Assembly (NCBI GenBank): GCA_021775755.1
Contig: JAJFHE010000021.1
Location: forward strand, 1-64,000
DNA: 64,000 nt
Direction of reading: 5' to 3'
Source: Hyphomicrobiales bacterium
Lineage (GTDB): Bacteria > Pseudomonadota > Alphaproteobacteria > Rhizobiales > JAJFHB01
In this document: positions 1 through 8,699 of the stretch, in pieces
How the letters are laid out: every line of letters starts with the position of its first letter
How positions within the stretch are numbered: position 1 is the first letter of the stretch
The notes under the pieces: generated by a model
The model's database searches: none
Seen by the model: the letters and a program-made list of their open reading frames with translations, nothing else
What the model was told of the DNA's origin: nothing
Position numbers and translations under genes: made by a program

Positions 1-2
1 GC

Positions 3-401
3 ATGACCCCGGGCCCTCCCGGCCCGACGTGCCGCGGCAACCCGCTCGCCATGGCGGTCGGCCATGCGGTTCTCGACGTGGCCCTGGAAGACGGCCTTCT
101 CGACACCGTGCAAAAGCGTGCCGTGCAGCTGAGCCAGAAGCTTGCGATGCTGGCCGATGAACATCCAGCGATCATCGAAGGCGTGCGCGGGCAGGGACTG
201 ATGCTTGGCATCAAGTGCAAGATCGCCAATACCGATCTCGTCGGTGCGCTTGCCGATGAGCACATGCTCACCGTTGGTGCCGGTGAAAATGTGGTTCGTC
301 TGCTGCCGCCGCTGATAATCTCCGAGGCCGAGCTTGACGAGGCCGTTTCGAAAATCTCCGCCGCTTGCGTGGCGCTTGAGAAAACGGCGAATAGCGCCTG
401 A
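3..401 (+). CDS. argD: Acetylornithine aminotransferase, C-terminal part (cut by window start)
   Basis: PLP-dependent fold-type I aminotransferase that converts N-acetylglutamate semialdehyde to N-acetylornithine in arginine biosynthesis. Only the last ~132 residues are present. They include the GNPLAMAVG segment that follows the family's HGxTxGGNPLA motif, then the small C-terminal domain (GVRGQGLMLGIKC, NVVRLLPPLIIS). The ATG at 3 is an internal methionine, not the start. Residues 4-11 of the visible part break the normally invariant motif (PPGPTCRG where THGSTYGG is expected), and all changes can be explained by single-base substitutions to C or G, so sequence error at a contig edge is likely. 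It is followed 37 bp later by argF on the same strand, the usual order in Rhizobiales. Confidence 0.9.
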   Translation: MTPGPPGPTCRGNPLAMAVGHAVLDVALEDGLLDTVQKRAVQLSQKLAMLADEHPAIIEGVRGQGLMLGIKCKIANTDLVGALADEHMLTVGAGENVVRLLPPLIISEAELDEAVSKISAACVALEKTANSA

Positions 402-438
402 AACACCCAGAACACTCCTGACGCGGAGCCTGAGCGGC

Positions 439-1377
439 ATGACGCAGTCTAAAGACATCCGGCATTTTCTGGACATTTGCGACCTTTCAACGGAGCAATT
501 GCGCGCCGTCGTGGACAACGCTCTTGCCATGAAGCAGGCACGCGCTGGCGCGCCGAAGGGCGCCCGCGAGCCGGGTGAGCCGTTAAAAGACAGGCTGATT
601 GCCCTGATATTCGAAAAACCCTCGACCCGCACCCGCGTTTCGTTCGATGTGGCGATGCGCCAGATGGGCGGCGATACGCTGATGCTCTCCAGTGCGGAGC
701 TGCAGCTTGGCCGTGGCGAGACGGTGTCGGACACCGCGCGTGTTCTGTCGCGCATGGTCGATGCCATCATGATCCGCTCGGGCAGCCATGAAAGTGTCGT
801 TGAACTTGCCGAACTGGGATCGGTGCCGGTGATCAATGGACTGACGCCGCGTTCCCATCCCTGCCAGATCATGGCCGATCTGATGACGCTGAAGGAGCAC
901 ACCGGGCGGCTTGAAGACGCGGTCGTTGCATGGAGCGGCGACGCCAATAATGTCGCTCGTTCATGGCTGCATGCGGCCGCAAGGCTCGGGTTCGAGTTTC
1001 GCATTGCGTGTCCTGCGGAGTTTTCGCTGCCCGAAGACGAACTTGCCTGGGCGCGCAACCTGAATTCCCGCATTGCGCAGATGGACGCCCCCGCCGATGC
1101 CGCCGACGGGGCTCATTGCGTGGTGACCGATGCCTGGGTATCGATGGGTGATAGCGATGTCGAACGGCGCACCCGGCTGCTCACGCCCTATCGCGTGGAT
1201 GCGGACCTCATGAAATGCGCCCGCGATGATGCTATATTTATGCATTGCCTGCCGGCCTACCGTGGCCGGGAGGTGAGTGCGGAAGTGATTGACGGCCCGC
1301 AGTCCGTCGTTTTCGACGAGGCGGAAAATCGCCTGCACGCTCAAAAGGCCATCCTCGGATGGTGCCTCGGCGGTTAG
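439..1377 (+). CDS. argF: Ornithine carbamoyltransferase
   Basis: Condenses ornithine with carbamoyl phosphate to give citrulline in the cytoplasm. The 312-residue length is normal for the family. Signature motifs are all present: STRTR at residues 62-66 (carbamoyl phosphate binding), HPCQ at 140-143 and HCLP at 269-272 (ornithine site and catalytic Cys). The frame stays open upstream to 334, but the ATG at 439 fits homologues, which begin a few residues before the 'RHFLDI' segment; the longer form would overlap argD. It sits between argD and hslO on the same strand with short gaps, so cotranscription is likely. Confidence 0.96.
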   Translation: MTQSKDIRHFLDICDLSTEQLRAVVDNALAMKQARAGAPKGAREPGEPLKDRLIALIFEKPSTRTRVSFDVAMRQMGGDTLMLSSAELQLGRGETVSDTARVLSRMVDAIMIRSGSHESVVELAELGSVPVINGLTPRSHPCQIMADLMTLKEHTGRLEDAVVAWSGDANNVARSWLHAAARLGFEFRIACPAEFSLPEDELAWARNLNSRIAQMDAPADAADGAHCVVTDAWVSMGDSDVERRTRLLTPYRVDADLMKCARDDAIFMHCLPAYRGREVSAEVIDGPQSVVFDEAENRLHAQKAILGWCLGG

Positions 1378-1429
1378 AGCTCACCGTCGCTGCCGAATCT
1401 GGATCCCGCTTAGCGAAAGACTGACCATC

Positions 1430-2449
1430 GTGTCTCAGAGTGAACACACACACGTCGAATGGCCGTCGGGCGGTGCTCCCGATGACAGTGTTCTGCCGTT
1501 TCAGGTGGAAGCGCTGGGCGTGCGCGGCCGCGTGGCACGGTTCGGTCCGGTGGTCGACGATATACTGAACCGGCACGAATATCCCGAGGCCGTGTCGAGC
1601 CTTGTGGCCGAGGCGGTGGCGCTCACGGCCATGCTCGGCACATCGCTCAAGTTCGAGGGCAAATTCATACTGCAGACCAAATCCGACGGGCCGGTCGATA
1701 TGATCGTCGTGGATTTCTCAACTCCGGGCCACGTGCGCGCCTATGCGCATTTCGACCGCGACGGCGTTGCGGCTCTGGAAGCGGACGGCGAGCGCATCGA
1801 ACAGAAGGACCTTCTGGGAACCGGCTATCTCGCCATGACCATCGACCGCGGCAGCGCCAGCGACCGCTACCAGGGTATCGTTCCGCTTGATGGCGGGCTC
1901 GCCGATGCCGCCAACGCATACTTTTTGCAGTCCGAGCAGATCCCTACGGAAGTGGTGTTGAGTGCCGGCCAGTTGGTCGGCGGCGAAGCGGCGGGTGGCA
2001 CAACATGGCGGGCCGGCGGTATTGTCGTGCAACACCTGCCCGACGATGGACTGCCCAGCGCCATGTCGGTCGATTCAGGCGATGTCCCCGACGACATGAT
2101 CGTGCCGGACCTGGAAGAGGACGATCGCTGGACGCGCGCGAGGATATTGCTGCGCACCGCGGAAGATCATGAATTGCTGGACCCGACTCTTGCCGCCGAG
2201 CGATTGTTATACCGGCTTTACCACGAGGACGGCGTGCGCGCCTTTACACCCATTGCCATCGAACGCCATTGCTCGTGTTCGCGCGATCGGGTGTGCGACA
2301 TGCTCGACAGCTTTACCGCCGATGATCTCGACGACATGGTCAAGGATGGCAAGATTGTCGTGACGTGCGAGTTCTGCAACGCGGTCTACGAATTCCCCCG
2401 TGGAACGCTCACCGGAACGCCGGAAGAAAACCACTCATCGCAACTCTGA
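1430..2449 (+). CDS. hslO: Redox-regulated molecular chaperone Hsp33
   Basis: Cytoplasmic holdase chaperone activated by oxidation. Its zinc-binding switch is visible at the C terminus: C281-S-C283 and C313-E-F-C316, the CxC...CxxC pattern that holds Zn when reduced and forms disulfides under oxidative stress. The protein is 339 residues, slightly longer than the E. coli form because of an acidic insert around residues 200-230 (DDMIVPDLEEDDRW). The start is taken as GTG 1430, which gives an N terminus shortly before the conserved 'DDSVLPFQVEALGVRGR' region; the frame is open further upstream but that stretch overlaps argF. The 3' end overlaps the end of convergent argE by 15 bp. Confidence 0.94.
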   Translation: MSQSEHTHVEWPSGGAPDDSVLPFQVEALGVRGRVARFGPVVDDILNRHEYPEAVSSLVAEAVALTAMLGTSLKFEGKFILQTKSDGPVDMIVVDFSTPGHVRAYAHFDRDGVAALEADGERIEQKDLLGTGYLAMTIDRGSASDRYQGIVPLDGGLADAANAYFLQSEQIPTEVVLSAGQLVGGEAAGGTTWRAGGIVVQHLPDDGLPSAMSVDSGDVPDDMIVPDLEEDDRWTRARILLRTAEDHELLDPTLAAERLLYRLYHEDGVRAFTPIAIERHCSCSRDRVCDMLDSFTADDLDDMVKDGKIVVTCEFCNAVYEFPRGTLTGTPEENHSSQL

Positions 2450-3595
2450 CACGAGCCGTTCCATGAAGAGCGCGCACTGCGTGATCTGGTCGAGCGCCAG
2501 ATACTCGTCGGGCTTATGCGCCTGCTCGATGCTGCCCGGCCCGCAGATGACGGCCGACATGCCCGCTTCCTGAAACATGCCCGCTTCCGTGCCGTAGCTC
2601 ACCGCATAGGTGTCGTTCTGGCGCGCCAGTCTGAGCGCCAGCCGTTCCGCCGCGCAGCCTGGCTGCGGCACCAACGGCGGCACCACGTTGGTGCAAGCCG
2701 TTTCGACGCGGCAGTCCGCGGACACGGCTCGCATCTTCGGCAGGATATGCGTGCGCGAAAACGCGTCGAGCCGCGATGGGATTTCTTCGCGGTCGAGATC
2801 GGGCAGTCCGCGGCACTCCCAGTGCACGCCGCAGTGTCTCGGCACGATATTGACCGCCGTCCCGCCATCGATGGTGCCGACATGGACGGTTGTGTGGGGC
2901 GGATCGAACCGGCCGGATGGATCGCCGCGGGCTTCCATTTCTTCGCGGATGCGGGTCAGCTCGCCGATATACTCACTCGCCGCCATGATCGCATTGGCGC
3001 CGAGATGGGTGGCGCTTGAGTGCGCCTCCAGTCCGGTTATGTCGGTGATAAAGCCCTGGTAGTCCTTGTGTGCGTTGACCACTGTCATGTTTGTCGGCTC
3101 GCCGATGATCGCGATCTTCGGGCGCGGCAGGTGCTCAACCATGTGTTCTATGAGCGAGCGTGCGCCAAGGCAGCCGACTTCCTCGTCGAACGAAAACGCA
3201 AGGTGAATGGGCGATGTCAGCGGCCGCGCGGCGAACTCCGGCACCATGGCGAGCGCAATCGCGATGAAACCTTTCATGTCGCAGGTACCACGGCCGTAAA
3301 GCCTGTCGTCGCGCTCTGAAATAGTGAACGGATCGCTCGACCAGTCCTGGCCGTCGACCGGCACCGTATCGGTATGGCCTGACAGCACGATACCGTCTTC
3401 CTTGAGGGGACCGATCGTGGCGTAGAGATTGGCCTTGGCGCCGTCGTGCGAATGCACGAGCGTGCTGTCGATGCTGAAATCGGCGAGATAGTTGCGGACG
3501 AAGTCGATGAGCGGAAGGTTCGAAAGCCGGCTTGTCGTGTCGAAGCCGACCAGCCGGGCAATCATGTCTCTTGGGCCGATTGTGGCACCGGTCAT
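2435..3595 (-). CDS. argE: Acetylornithine deacetylase
   Basis: M20-family metallopeptidase-fold enzyme that removes the acetyl group from N-acetylornithine to release ornithine. The metal and catalytic residues are visible: SGHTDTVP (His74, Asp76), GRGTCDMKGF (bridging Asp106) and SFDEEVG (Glu138-Glu139). The length of 386 residues is typical. Together with argD and argF upstream it covers part of arginine synthesis, but it lies on the opposite strand and follows trkH by 60 bp. A related family such as succinyl-diaminopimelate desuccinylase is less likely, given the arginine context and the GTCDMKGF motif. Confidence 0.92.
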   Translation of the reverse strand: MTGATIGPRDMIARLVGFDTTSRLSNLPLIDFVRNYLADFSIDSTLVHSHDGAKANLYATIGPLKEDGIVLSGHTDTVPVDGQDWSSDPFTISERDDRLYGRGTCDMKGFIAIALAMVPEFAARPLTSPIHLAFSFDEEVGCLGARSLIEHMVEHLPRPKIAIIGEPTNMTVVNAHKDYQGFITDITGLEAHSSATHLGANAIMAASEYIGELTRIREEMEARGDPSGRFDPPHTTVHVGTIDGGTAVNIVPRHCGVHWECRGLPDLDREEIPSRLDAFSRTHILPKMRAVSADCRVETACTNVVPPLVPQPGCAAERLALRLARQNDTYAVSYGTEAGMFQEAGMSAVICGPGSIEQAHKPDEYLALDQITQCALFMERLVSELR

Positions 3596-3655
3596 GCAAG
3601 CGGTCTCCCGGTTAGGTAAGCGATGTGTCGCCGATGGACGCCAGCGCGGAACATG

Positions 3656-5104
3656 TTACTGGCGCCAGAACAGCGGAGAGAAGAGCACGAGCACGGCAAA
3701 AATCTCAAGCCGCCCGAGCAGCATGGCGAAGGACAGGATCCACTTCGCCTCGCCGGGAAGGTCGCCATAGTTGCCGTCCGGGCCGATTATGCTGCCAAGT
3801 CCCGGCCCGACATTGGCCATCGCGCTTGCCGCCGCCGACATGGCGGTAATGTTGTCGAGCCCGATGAGATTGAGCACCAGCGCGATGGCAATGAAACACA
3901 GGAAAAACAGCACGAAGAAACTCAAGACCGCCGCCGTCACATTGTCGGTCAGCGTCTTGCCGTTGTAGCGCGGCACAAAAACGCCATGCGGATAGAGTAT
4001 GCGCAGGAGATGGGCTTTCAGCATTTCCAGCACGACCTGGAACCGGAAGATCTTGATGCCGCACGACGTCGACCCGGCGCAGCCGCCGATGAACATGGCG
4101 CAGAAGAAGAACACGACCGCAAACGAACCCCATTGCGTGTAGTCCGTCGTCGCGTAGCCGGTGCCGGTAACGATTGAAATGACATTGAAGGTGGCATAGC
4201 GCAGCGCCGTGGTGCCATCGGCCTCCGTCATCTGGATCTGGTAGGCCCAGGCGATGGCGATCAAAATGACGAGAAGCACGGCAAAGAACCGCACTTGTGA
4301 ATCGTTGAACAATGGCCGTGCATTGCCCCGGGTCGCCTGCAGATAAAGCACAAACGGCAGGCTGCCGACGATCATGAACACCGAGGCGACAGTATCGACC
4401 ATCGGGCTTCCGAAGGCGCGGATCGACTGGTCGTAGTTGGAAAAGCCGCCCGTTGCGATGGTCGTCATCGAATGCACGACCGCATCGAAGAGCCTCATGC
4501 CGGCGAGGAAATAGGCCACCGCACAGGCGCCGGTGAGCAGGAAATAGAGCGTGGCGATGGAGCCCGCGATCTGGGTCGCGCGCGGCAGGATTTTTTCCGA
4601 CGTATCGGACGATTCCATGCGGAAGAGTTGCATGCCGCCGATCTGCAGCATGGGCAGAACCGCAACCGCCATGACGATGATGCCGATGCCGCCGAGCCAC
4701 TGCAGAATGCCACGCCACAGCAACAGCCCGGGCGGCGCCCGGTCGAGCCCTTCGATCACCGTCGCGCCGGTGGTGGTGAGACCCGACATCGCCTCGAAGA
4801 AAGCGTCCGTATAGGAGAGGTCGAGTTCGCTGAGCGACAGGGGCAGGGCCGCGAACGCACTGAGTGCGATCCAGGTGGCGGTGGTCAGCACGAAAGCCTG
4901 CTTGACGGTCAGCTTTGCGGTTCGCCCCCAGGTCACGAGCGCCAGCGCAATGCCAACGAAAAGCGTCAGCCCGGCGGATGCGGCAAACACGATCCAGTCG
5001 GAATTGTTAAGGGTGAGATCGAGCAGCGCCGGCAGCAGCATCGAGCAACCGAGCGTCGTGAGCAAAATCCCCACGACAAGCAATATGGGCCGGATATCAA
5101 ACAC
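3656..5104 (-). CDS. trkH: Trk-type potassium uptake transmembrane subunit
   Basis: Integral membrane K+ channel-like subunit of the Trk system, which works with the cytoplasmic regulator TrkA (not in this window). About ten hydrophobic segments alternate with pore-loop signatures typical of the family, including 'EAMSGLTTTGATV', 'MTTIATGGFSN' and 'GSTSCGIKIFR'. GTG 5104 is chosen as start because the conserved N terminus (FDIRPILLVVGILL) begins there and a purine-rich GGGA lies just upstream; the frame is open further but runs through a repetitive element. That element ends only 12 bp before the start codon, so the ribosome binding site lies directly at its edge. The protein is 482 residues. 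Confidence 0.93.
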   Translation of the reverse strand: MFDIRPILLVVGILLTTLGCSMLLPALLDLTLNNSDWIVFAASAGLTLFVGIALALVTWGRTAKLTVKQAFVLTTATWIALSAFAALPLSLSELDLSYTDAFFEAMSGLTTTGATVIEGLDRAPPGLLLWRGILQWLGGIGIIVMAVAVLPMLQIGGMQLFRMESSDTSEKILPRATQIAGSIATLYFLLTGACAVAYFLAGMRLFDAVVHSMTTIATGGFSNYDQSIRAFGSPMVDTVASVFMIVGSLPFVLYLQATRGNARPLFNDSQVRFFAVLLVILIAIAWAYQIQMTEADGTTALRYATFNVISIVTGTGYATTDYTQWGSFAVVFFFCAMFIGGCAGSTSCGIKIFRFQVVLEMLKAHLLRILYPHGVFVPRYNGKTLTDNVTAAVLSFFVLFFLCFIAIALVLNLIGLDNITAMSAAASAMANVGPGLGSIIGPDGNYGDLPGEAKWILSFAMLLGRLEIFAVLVLFSPLFWRQ

Positions 5105-5115
5105 GTTTCCCGATC

Positions 5116-5383
5116 CTAGAGCCCATTTGATGAATTCGGAGCCGCTTTGACCGGCTTGCCCTGCTGCGTGGTCAGGCGCGCTTCGCAATGCGATGCGGGA
5201 CATCTCATAAGAAGCGCAACGCCGCCACGCGGCAAGACGACCCGGCCTTTGGTGGGCCAAATCAGTCCGCCGGCAGCGTTGCGCCGCTTGCCCGATGCCC
5301 CGCATCGCGCTGCGCGCCCCGCCTTACCGGTCGAACTGATTTGGTCCATCAAAGTGACTCTGAATTCATCAAACGGACTCTAG
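5116..5383 (-). repeat. Dispersed palindromic element, copy 1
   Basis: A 268-bp intergenic unit bounded by CTAG at both ends. The terminal arms are inverted repeats of each other: CTAGAGCCCATTTGATGAAT at the left and, read on the other strand, CTAGAGTCCGTTTGATGAAT at the right. The core resembles those at 10743-11004 and 47219-47488 and reads in the minus direction relative to them; shared core words include GATGCGGGGCATCGGGCAAG. In this copy the inner arms also pair (GCGCGCAGCGCGATGCGGGG against a near-inverse near 5190), so the unit is close to a full palindrome. It lies between apaG and trkH. Open frames running through it are not believed to be genes. Confidence 0.85.
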
Positions 5384-5415
5384 ATGTCAGTGCGATGTCC
5401 TGCGCCCGGATTGTT

Positions 5416-5808
5416 TTAGTGCACCCGCACATAAGCTTGCGGGTTGTCGAGTGCAAAGGCTGGAATGGCAACGTCGAACACTTCGCCTCCCGATGTACGC
5501 ATGCCGTAGCTGCCGACCATGAAGCCGGACTCGGTTACCAGCGGCGCACCGCTGGTGTATTCGAACTCATCGCCGGGTTCGAGCACAGGTTGCTCGCCGA
5601 CAACGCCGTCGCCGCGGACTTCCTCGGTGTGACCTGTTGCATCGGTGATCTGCCAGTGCCGCGTGAGAAGCTGCACGGATTCCGCGCCGTTATTGGCGAT
5701 GCGCACCGTGTAGGCCCACACGAAATAGTTTTCATCCGCCGAAGACTGCTCATCGAGAAATGCGGGCTCGACGGTCACCGTGATGGAGCGCGTGGTCTGA
5801 TCGTACAT
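5416..5808 (-). CDS. apaG: ApaG family protein
   Basis: Small beta-sandwich (FN3-like) protein of 130 residues. ApaG homologues are widespread; the exact biochemical role is poorly defined and is linked genetically to diadenosine tetraphosphate metabolism and Co2+/Mg2+ phenotypes. Family hallmarks are visible: an N terminus 'TTRSITVTVEP.FL.EQS', 'YFVWAYTVRI.N', 'LLTRHWQITD', 'VRGDGVVGEQPVLEPG' and 'GSYGM'. The start at 5808 matches homologues that begin MY..TT; the frame is open for another 87 codons upstream, but that would overlap the divergent dcd gene. It lies upstream of trkH on the same strand, separated by palindromic copy 1. Confidence 0.94.
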   Translation of the reverse strand: MYDQTTRSITVTVEPAFLDEQSSADENYFVWAYTVRIANNGAESVQLLTRHWQITDATGHTEEVRGDGVVGEQPVLEPGDEFEYTSGAPLVTESGFMVGSYGMRTSGGEVFDVAIPAFALDNPQAYVRVH

Positions 5809-5977
5809 GATGTCCGGTTCGTTGTTGCTCTGAGGTTCAGAGTCTATTGCAAAAAGCGCTTCGGCGGAATTGTTAGCTTTGCGTTGCTGTGGACGATCCC
5901 GCCCATGCCATTGCGGGCGGGACCGGTGATCCGCTATGAACGGTAAGGTGACCTCCTGCGAGCGAAGCGAGGACAAA

Positions 5978-7120
5978 GTGAACGGTGCGGTAGAATTGCG
6001 CAAACCCGATGGCGTGCCCGGCGCGCGCGACGGCATACTTCCCGCGCACGACATCCATGCCATGATCAAGCGCAGCGCGATAGCCGCGCCGCTGGAATTT
6101 GCGCCCGATCAGGTGCAGCCCGCGAGCCTTGATCTGCGCCTCGGCACGGTTGCCTACCGGGTGCGCGCGAGCTTTCTGCCCGGGCCGCAGCAAACCATGT
6201 CGGAACGCCTGCGCAATCTCTCCCTGCACGAGATCGACCTCGCAAATGGTGCGGTGCTTGAAACCGGCTGCGTCTACATTGTTCCGTTGCTCGAAGCGCT
6301 TCAGCTCGATGATGGCCTGTCGGCGGCGGCAAATCCGAAAAGTTCAACCGGACGCCTCGACGTCTTTACCCGCGTGATTGCGGATGGCGCCCATGAATTC
6401 GACACAATCCCGGCCGGTTATGCCGGCCAGCTGTTTGCGGAAATCTCGCCACGCACCTTTTCCGTCCTGGTGCGTACCGGATCGCGGCTTTCCCAGATCC
6501 GCTTCCGCCGCGGCGAGCCTACCCACTCCGACGATCTCATCCGCGCCCTGCATGCGCGCGAACCGCTGGTGTCGTCGGGCGCCCCCAATATCGACAACGG
6601 CATTGCGCTCTCCGTCGATCTGACCGGCGGCGCCGACCAGCCGGTCGGCTTTCGCGCCAAGCGCCACTCGGGCCTGATCGATGTCGACCGCAAGGGCGCC
6701 TGCGATGTGCTCGACTTCTGGGAACCGATCTGGAAACGCGGCGAACTCGTTCTCGATCCCGACCAGTTCTACATTCTCGCCTCCAAGGAGGCCGTGCGGG
6801 TGCCGCCGACTTACGCCGCGGAGATGGTTCCCTTCAACCCGCTTGTCGGTGAATTCCGGGTGCATTACGCAGGCTTCTTCGACCCGGGCTTCGGTCATGC
6901 GTCAGGCAATGGCGAGGGGTCGCGCGCCGTGCTTGAAGTGCGCAGCCACGAAGTGCCGTTCATTCTGGAAGATGGCCAGATTATCGGCCGGCTTGTCTAT
7001 GAGCACCTCACCGAAACGCCGGACGAAGTCTACGGCGGCGGCATCGGCTCGAACTATCAAAGCCAGGGCCTCAAACTCTCAAAGCACTTCCGCCCCTTCG
7101 ACCCGTCAGCGCCGTACTGA
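5978..7120 (+). CDS. dcd: 2'-deoxycytidine 5'-triphosphate deaminase (long alphaproteobacterial form)
   Basis: Deaminates dCTP to dUTP, feeding dTMP synthesis. The long DCD form found in alphaproteobacteria is about 360-370 residues and appears as a duplicated dUTPase-like fold. Here 380 residues include 'QPASLDLRLG', 'NPKSSTGRLDVFTRV' and 'AEISPRTFSVLVRTGSRLSQIRFRRG' in the first half and a related fold in the second ('EMVPFNPLVGEFRVHYAGFFDPGFG'). GTG 5978 is preferred because of the GAGGA just upstream and because it gives an N-terminal extension of the usual length; an ATG at 5936 in the same frame is the alternative. Divergent from apaG; the 3' end is only 9 bp from the convergent radical SAM gene. 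Confidence 0.88.
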   Translation: MNGAVELRKPDGVPGARDGILPAHDIHAMIKRSAIAAPLEFAPDQVQPASLDLRLGTVAYRVRASFLPGPQQTMSERLRNLSLHEIDLANGAVLETGCVYIVPLLEALQLDDGLSAAANPKSSTGRLDVFTRVIADGAHEFDTIPAGYAGQLFAEISPRTFSVLVRTGSRLSQIRFRRGEPTHSDDLIRALHAREPLVSSGAPNIDNGIALSVDLTGGADQPVGFRAKRHSGLIDVDRKGACDVLDFWEPIWKRGELVLDPDQFYILASKEAVRVPPTYAAEMVPFNPLVGEFRVHYAGFFDPGFGHASGNGEGSRAVLEVRSHEVPFILEDGQIIGRLVYEHLTETPDEVYGGGIGSNYQSQGLKLSKHFRPFDPSAPY

Positions 7121-7129
7121 CTGATCCGT

Positions 7130-8143
7130 TTATTCGTCGTCCGAGTGCAGCGAACAGCTGCCGCCGCCGAGCACGCAGAACTTGGCGCAGTGCGGGTGGT
7201 TGAGCTTGACGCGGCCGCGGTCGAACATGCCGCCGTCGGCTTCGACCGATGCGGCAATCGTCTCTCCCATCTCGAAGGCCTCATCGAAAGGCAGGAGGGT
7301 GCAGGGCAGCACAACGGGCTTGTCCGCGCCCTTGCGCTTCACGGCCATGCGGCTGGTGGCGCACATCATTTCCTGCGGGTCGACATCGAGAATGCCCCAG
7401 CACGCCGTGGTGATTTCCGGCACGTCCGCTTCTTCGTCCATTTCCGGCAGCAACATAAGGCGTGCGGGATCGTGCATGTCGATCGGGTAGCAGTGGCCAG
7501 CGAACAGGCGGGCAAACCCAAGGCGCGATTCGGCCTCGGTTTCGTTCCACCGCGTGCGGCCGCACACCGAGACGTGAAACCCGTGCTCGGCGAGCCAGTC
7601 AAGGCCGTCAATGGTGCGTTGCCAGGTGTTCGGGCCGCGCTCAAGCTCGTGCAGAGCTTTCGAATAGTGGTCGAGGCTGACGCGCAGACGCAGCCGGTCG
7701 CCAAACCGCTCTCGCAGCGACAAGAGGCCCGCCTTGATGCGCGGCCGTTGCATGGGCTGCATGGCGTTGGTAAGGATCAGGACCTCAAATCCGCGGGCGA
7801 GCGCATCTTCCGTCATGGCGAGCATGTCGGGGTTCATGAAGGGCTCGCCGCCGGTGAAACCGATTTCCGTGGTCGCGAACCCCAGCGTTTCTATCTCTTC
7901 AAATAGGGCTCTCGCCTCCGCCGCGGCAAAGTAAACAAGCGCATCGTTGGTCGGGCTCGATTCGATATAGCAGTGCGCGCACTCGATGTTGCACAGCGTG
8001 CCGGTGTTGATCCAAAGCGTGCGCAGCTGCGTCAGCGCGACGCGTGCTCGCGCCTCGCCCTTCGCCGTCACATCGGGGTTGGAAAACTTCGCCGGAGCAA
8101 TCGGGCGCACCGGGGCGCAGGGGTGGGTCATTGCATCACTCAT
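7130..8143 (-). CDS. Radical SAM protein with C-terminal cysteine cluster, function unknown
   Basis: A 337-residue enzyme with the canonical 4Fe-4S/SAM motif C51-NIE-C55-AH-C58 followed by 'YIESSPTND', plus the SAM-binding 'GFTGGEPFMNPD'. The C-terminal part carries further cysteines (TACWGIL, EMMCATSRM, LPCTL, CAKFCVLGGGSC), reminiscent of a SPASM-like auxiliary cluster domain. The architecture is that of peptide-modifying and small-molecule radical SAM enzymes, but no precursor peptide or pathway partner lies next to it, so the substrate cannot be named. It is a lone minus-strand gene, convergent with dcd. Confidence 0.85.
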   Translation of the reverse strand: MSDAMTHPCAPVRPIAPAKFSNPDVTAKGEARARVALTQLRTLWINTGTLCNIECAHCYIESSPTNDALVYFAAAEARALFEEIETLGFATTEIGFTGGEPFMNPDMLAMTEDALARGFEVLILTNAMQPMQRPRIKAGLLSLRERFGDRLRLRVSLDHYSKALHELERGPNTWQRTIDGLDWLAEHGFHVSVCGRTRWNETEAESRLGFARLFAGHCYPIDMHDPARLMLLPEMDEEADVPEITTACWGILDVDPQEMMCATSRMAVKRKGADKPVVLPCTLLPFDEAFEMGETIAASVEADGGMFDRGRVKLNHPHCAKFCVLGGGSCSLHSDDE

Positions 8144-8312
8144 CGCGCCGCAACCTAACAGAATTCTTCGTGAGCGGAAGATATTCGGGCCTCCTCACAA
8201 CAAGTTTATGGTTGTGCAGACAAGTGTCACATTTCGGCGGATTTCCAGGTTCCCCTCTTGAAATTCCGTACACGGTATCCAGTGCGCATCGCGCGGCGCC
8301 GGGGCTGCAGTG

Positions 8313-8699
8313 TCAGCCCGCCGGATAGGACCCTTCAGCGTCATGCACTTCGCCACCCTTCAACGGCGGGTTGAATACGCAGATCACGCGCATCGGTGTT
8401 TTGGAAATGATGCGGTGCCGGTCGTGCTTGTCGAGGCAGTACATAACGCCGGGTTTCAGTTCATGGGTGATGCCGGTATCGAGTTCCTCAAGAATGCCTT
8501 CGCCCTCGATGATGTAATTTGCCTCGATATGGTTTTTGTACCAGAGCTGCGTGCCTTCGCCGGGGCCGAAGCGAATGTCGGAGAGTGTAAAGCCGACGCC
8601 GTCTTCTTCGAGCAGGAAACGCCGTGTCACCGCCCGGCCCCCCTTGAGTTCGGTTTCGTTCTTGGTACCCGCGAGCCCTTCATAGGTTTTAACGATCAT
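8313..8699 (-). CDS. ectC: Ectoine synthase, orphan copy
   Basis: Cupin-fold enzyme that cyclises N-gamma-acetyl-diaminobutyrate to the compatible solute ectoine. The 128-residue length is exactly that of the family. Diagnostic stretches are present: 'MIVKTYE', 'LWYKNHIEANYIIEGEG', 'LKPGVMYCLDKHDRHRI' and 'VCVFNPPLKGGEVHDAEGSYP'. The metal-binding Glu, Tyr and His of the cupin are retained in these stretches. No ectA, ectB, ectD or ask_ect is adjacent: the neighbours are a radical SAM gene and a hypothetical protein on the other strand. Solitary ectC genes are known in other bacteria and may use imported or otherwise supplied precursor. An EctC-like cupin of other function remains possible. 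Confidence 0.88.
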   Translation of the reverse strand: MIVKTYEGLAGTKNETELKGGRAVTRRFLLEEDGVGFTLSDIRFGPGEGTQLWYKNHIEANYIIEGEGILEELDTGITHELKPGVMYCLDKHDRHRIISKTPMRVICVFNPPLKGGEVHDAEGSYPAG

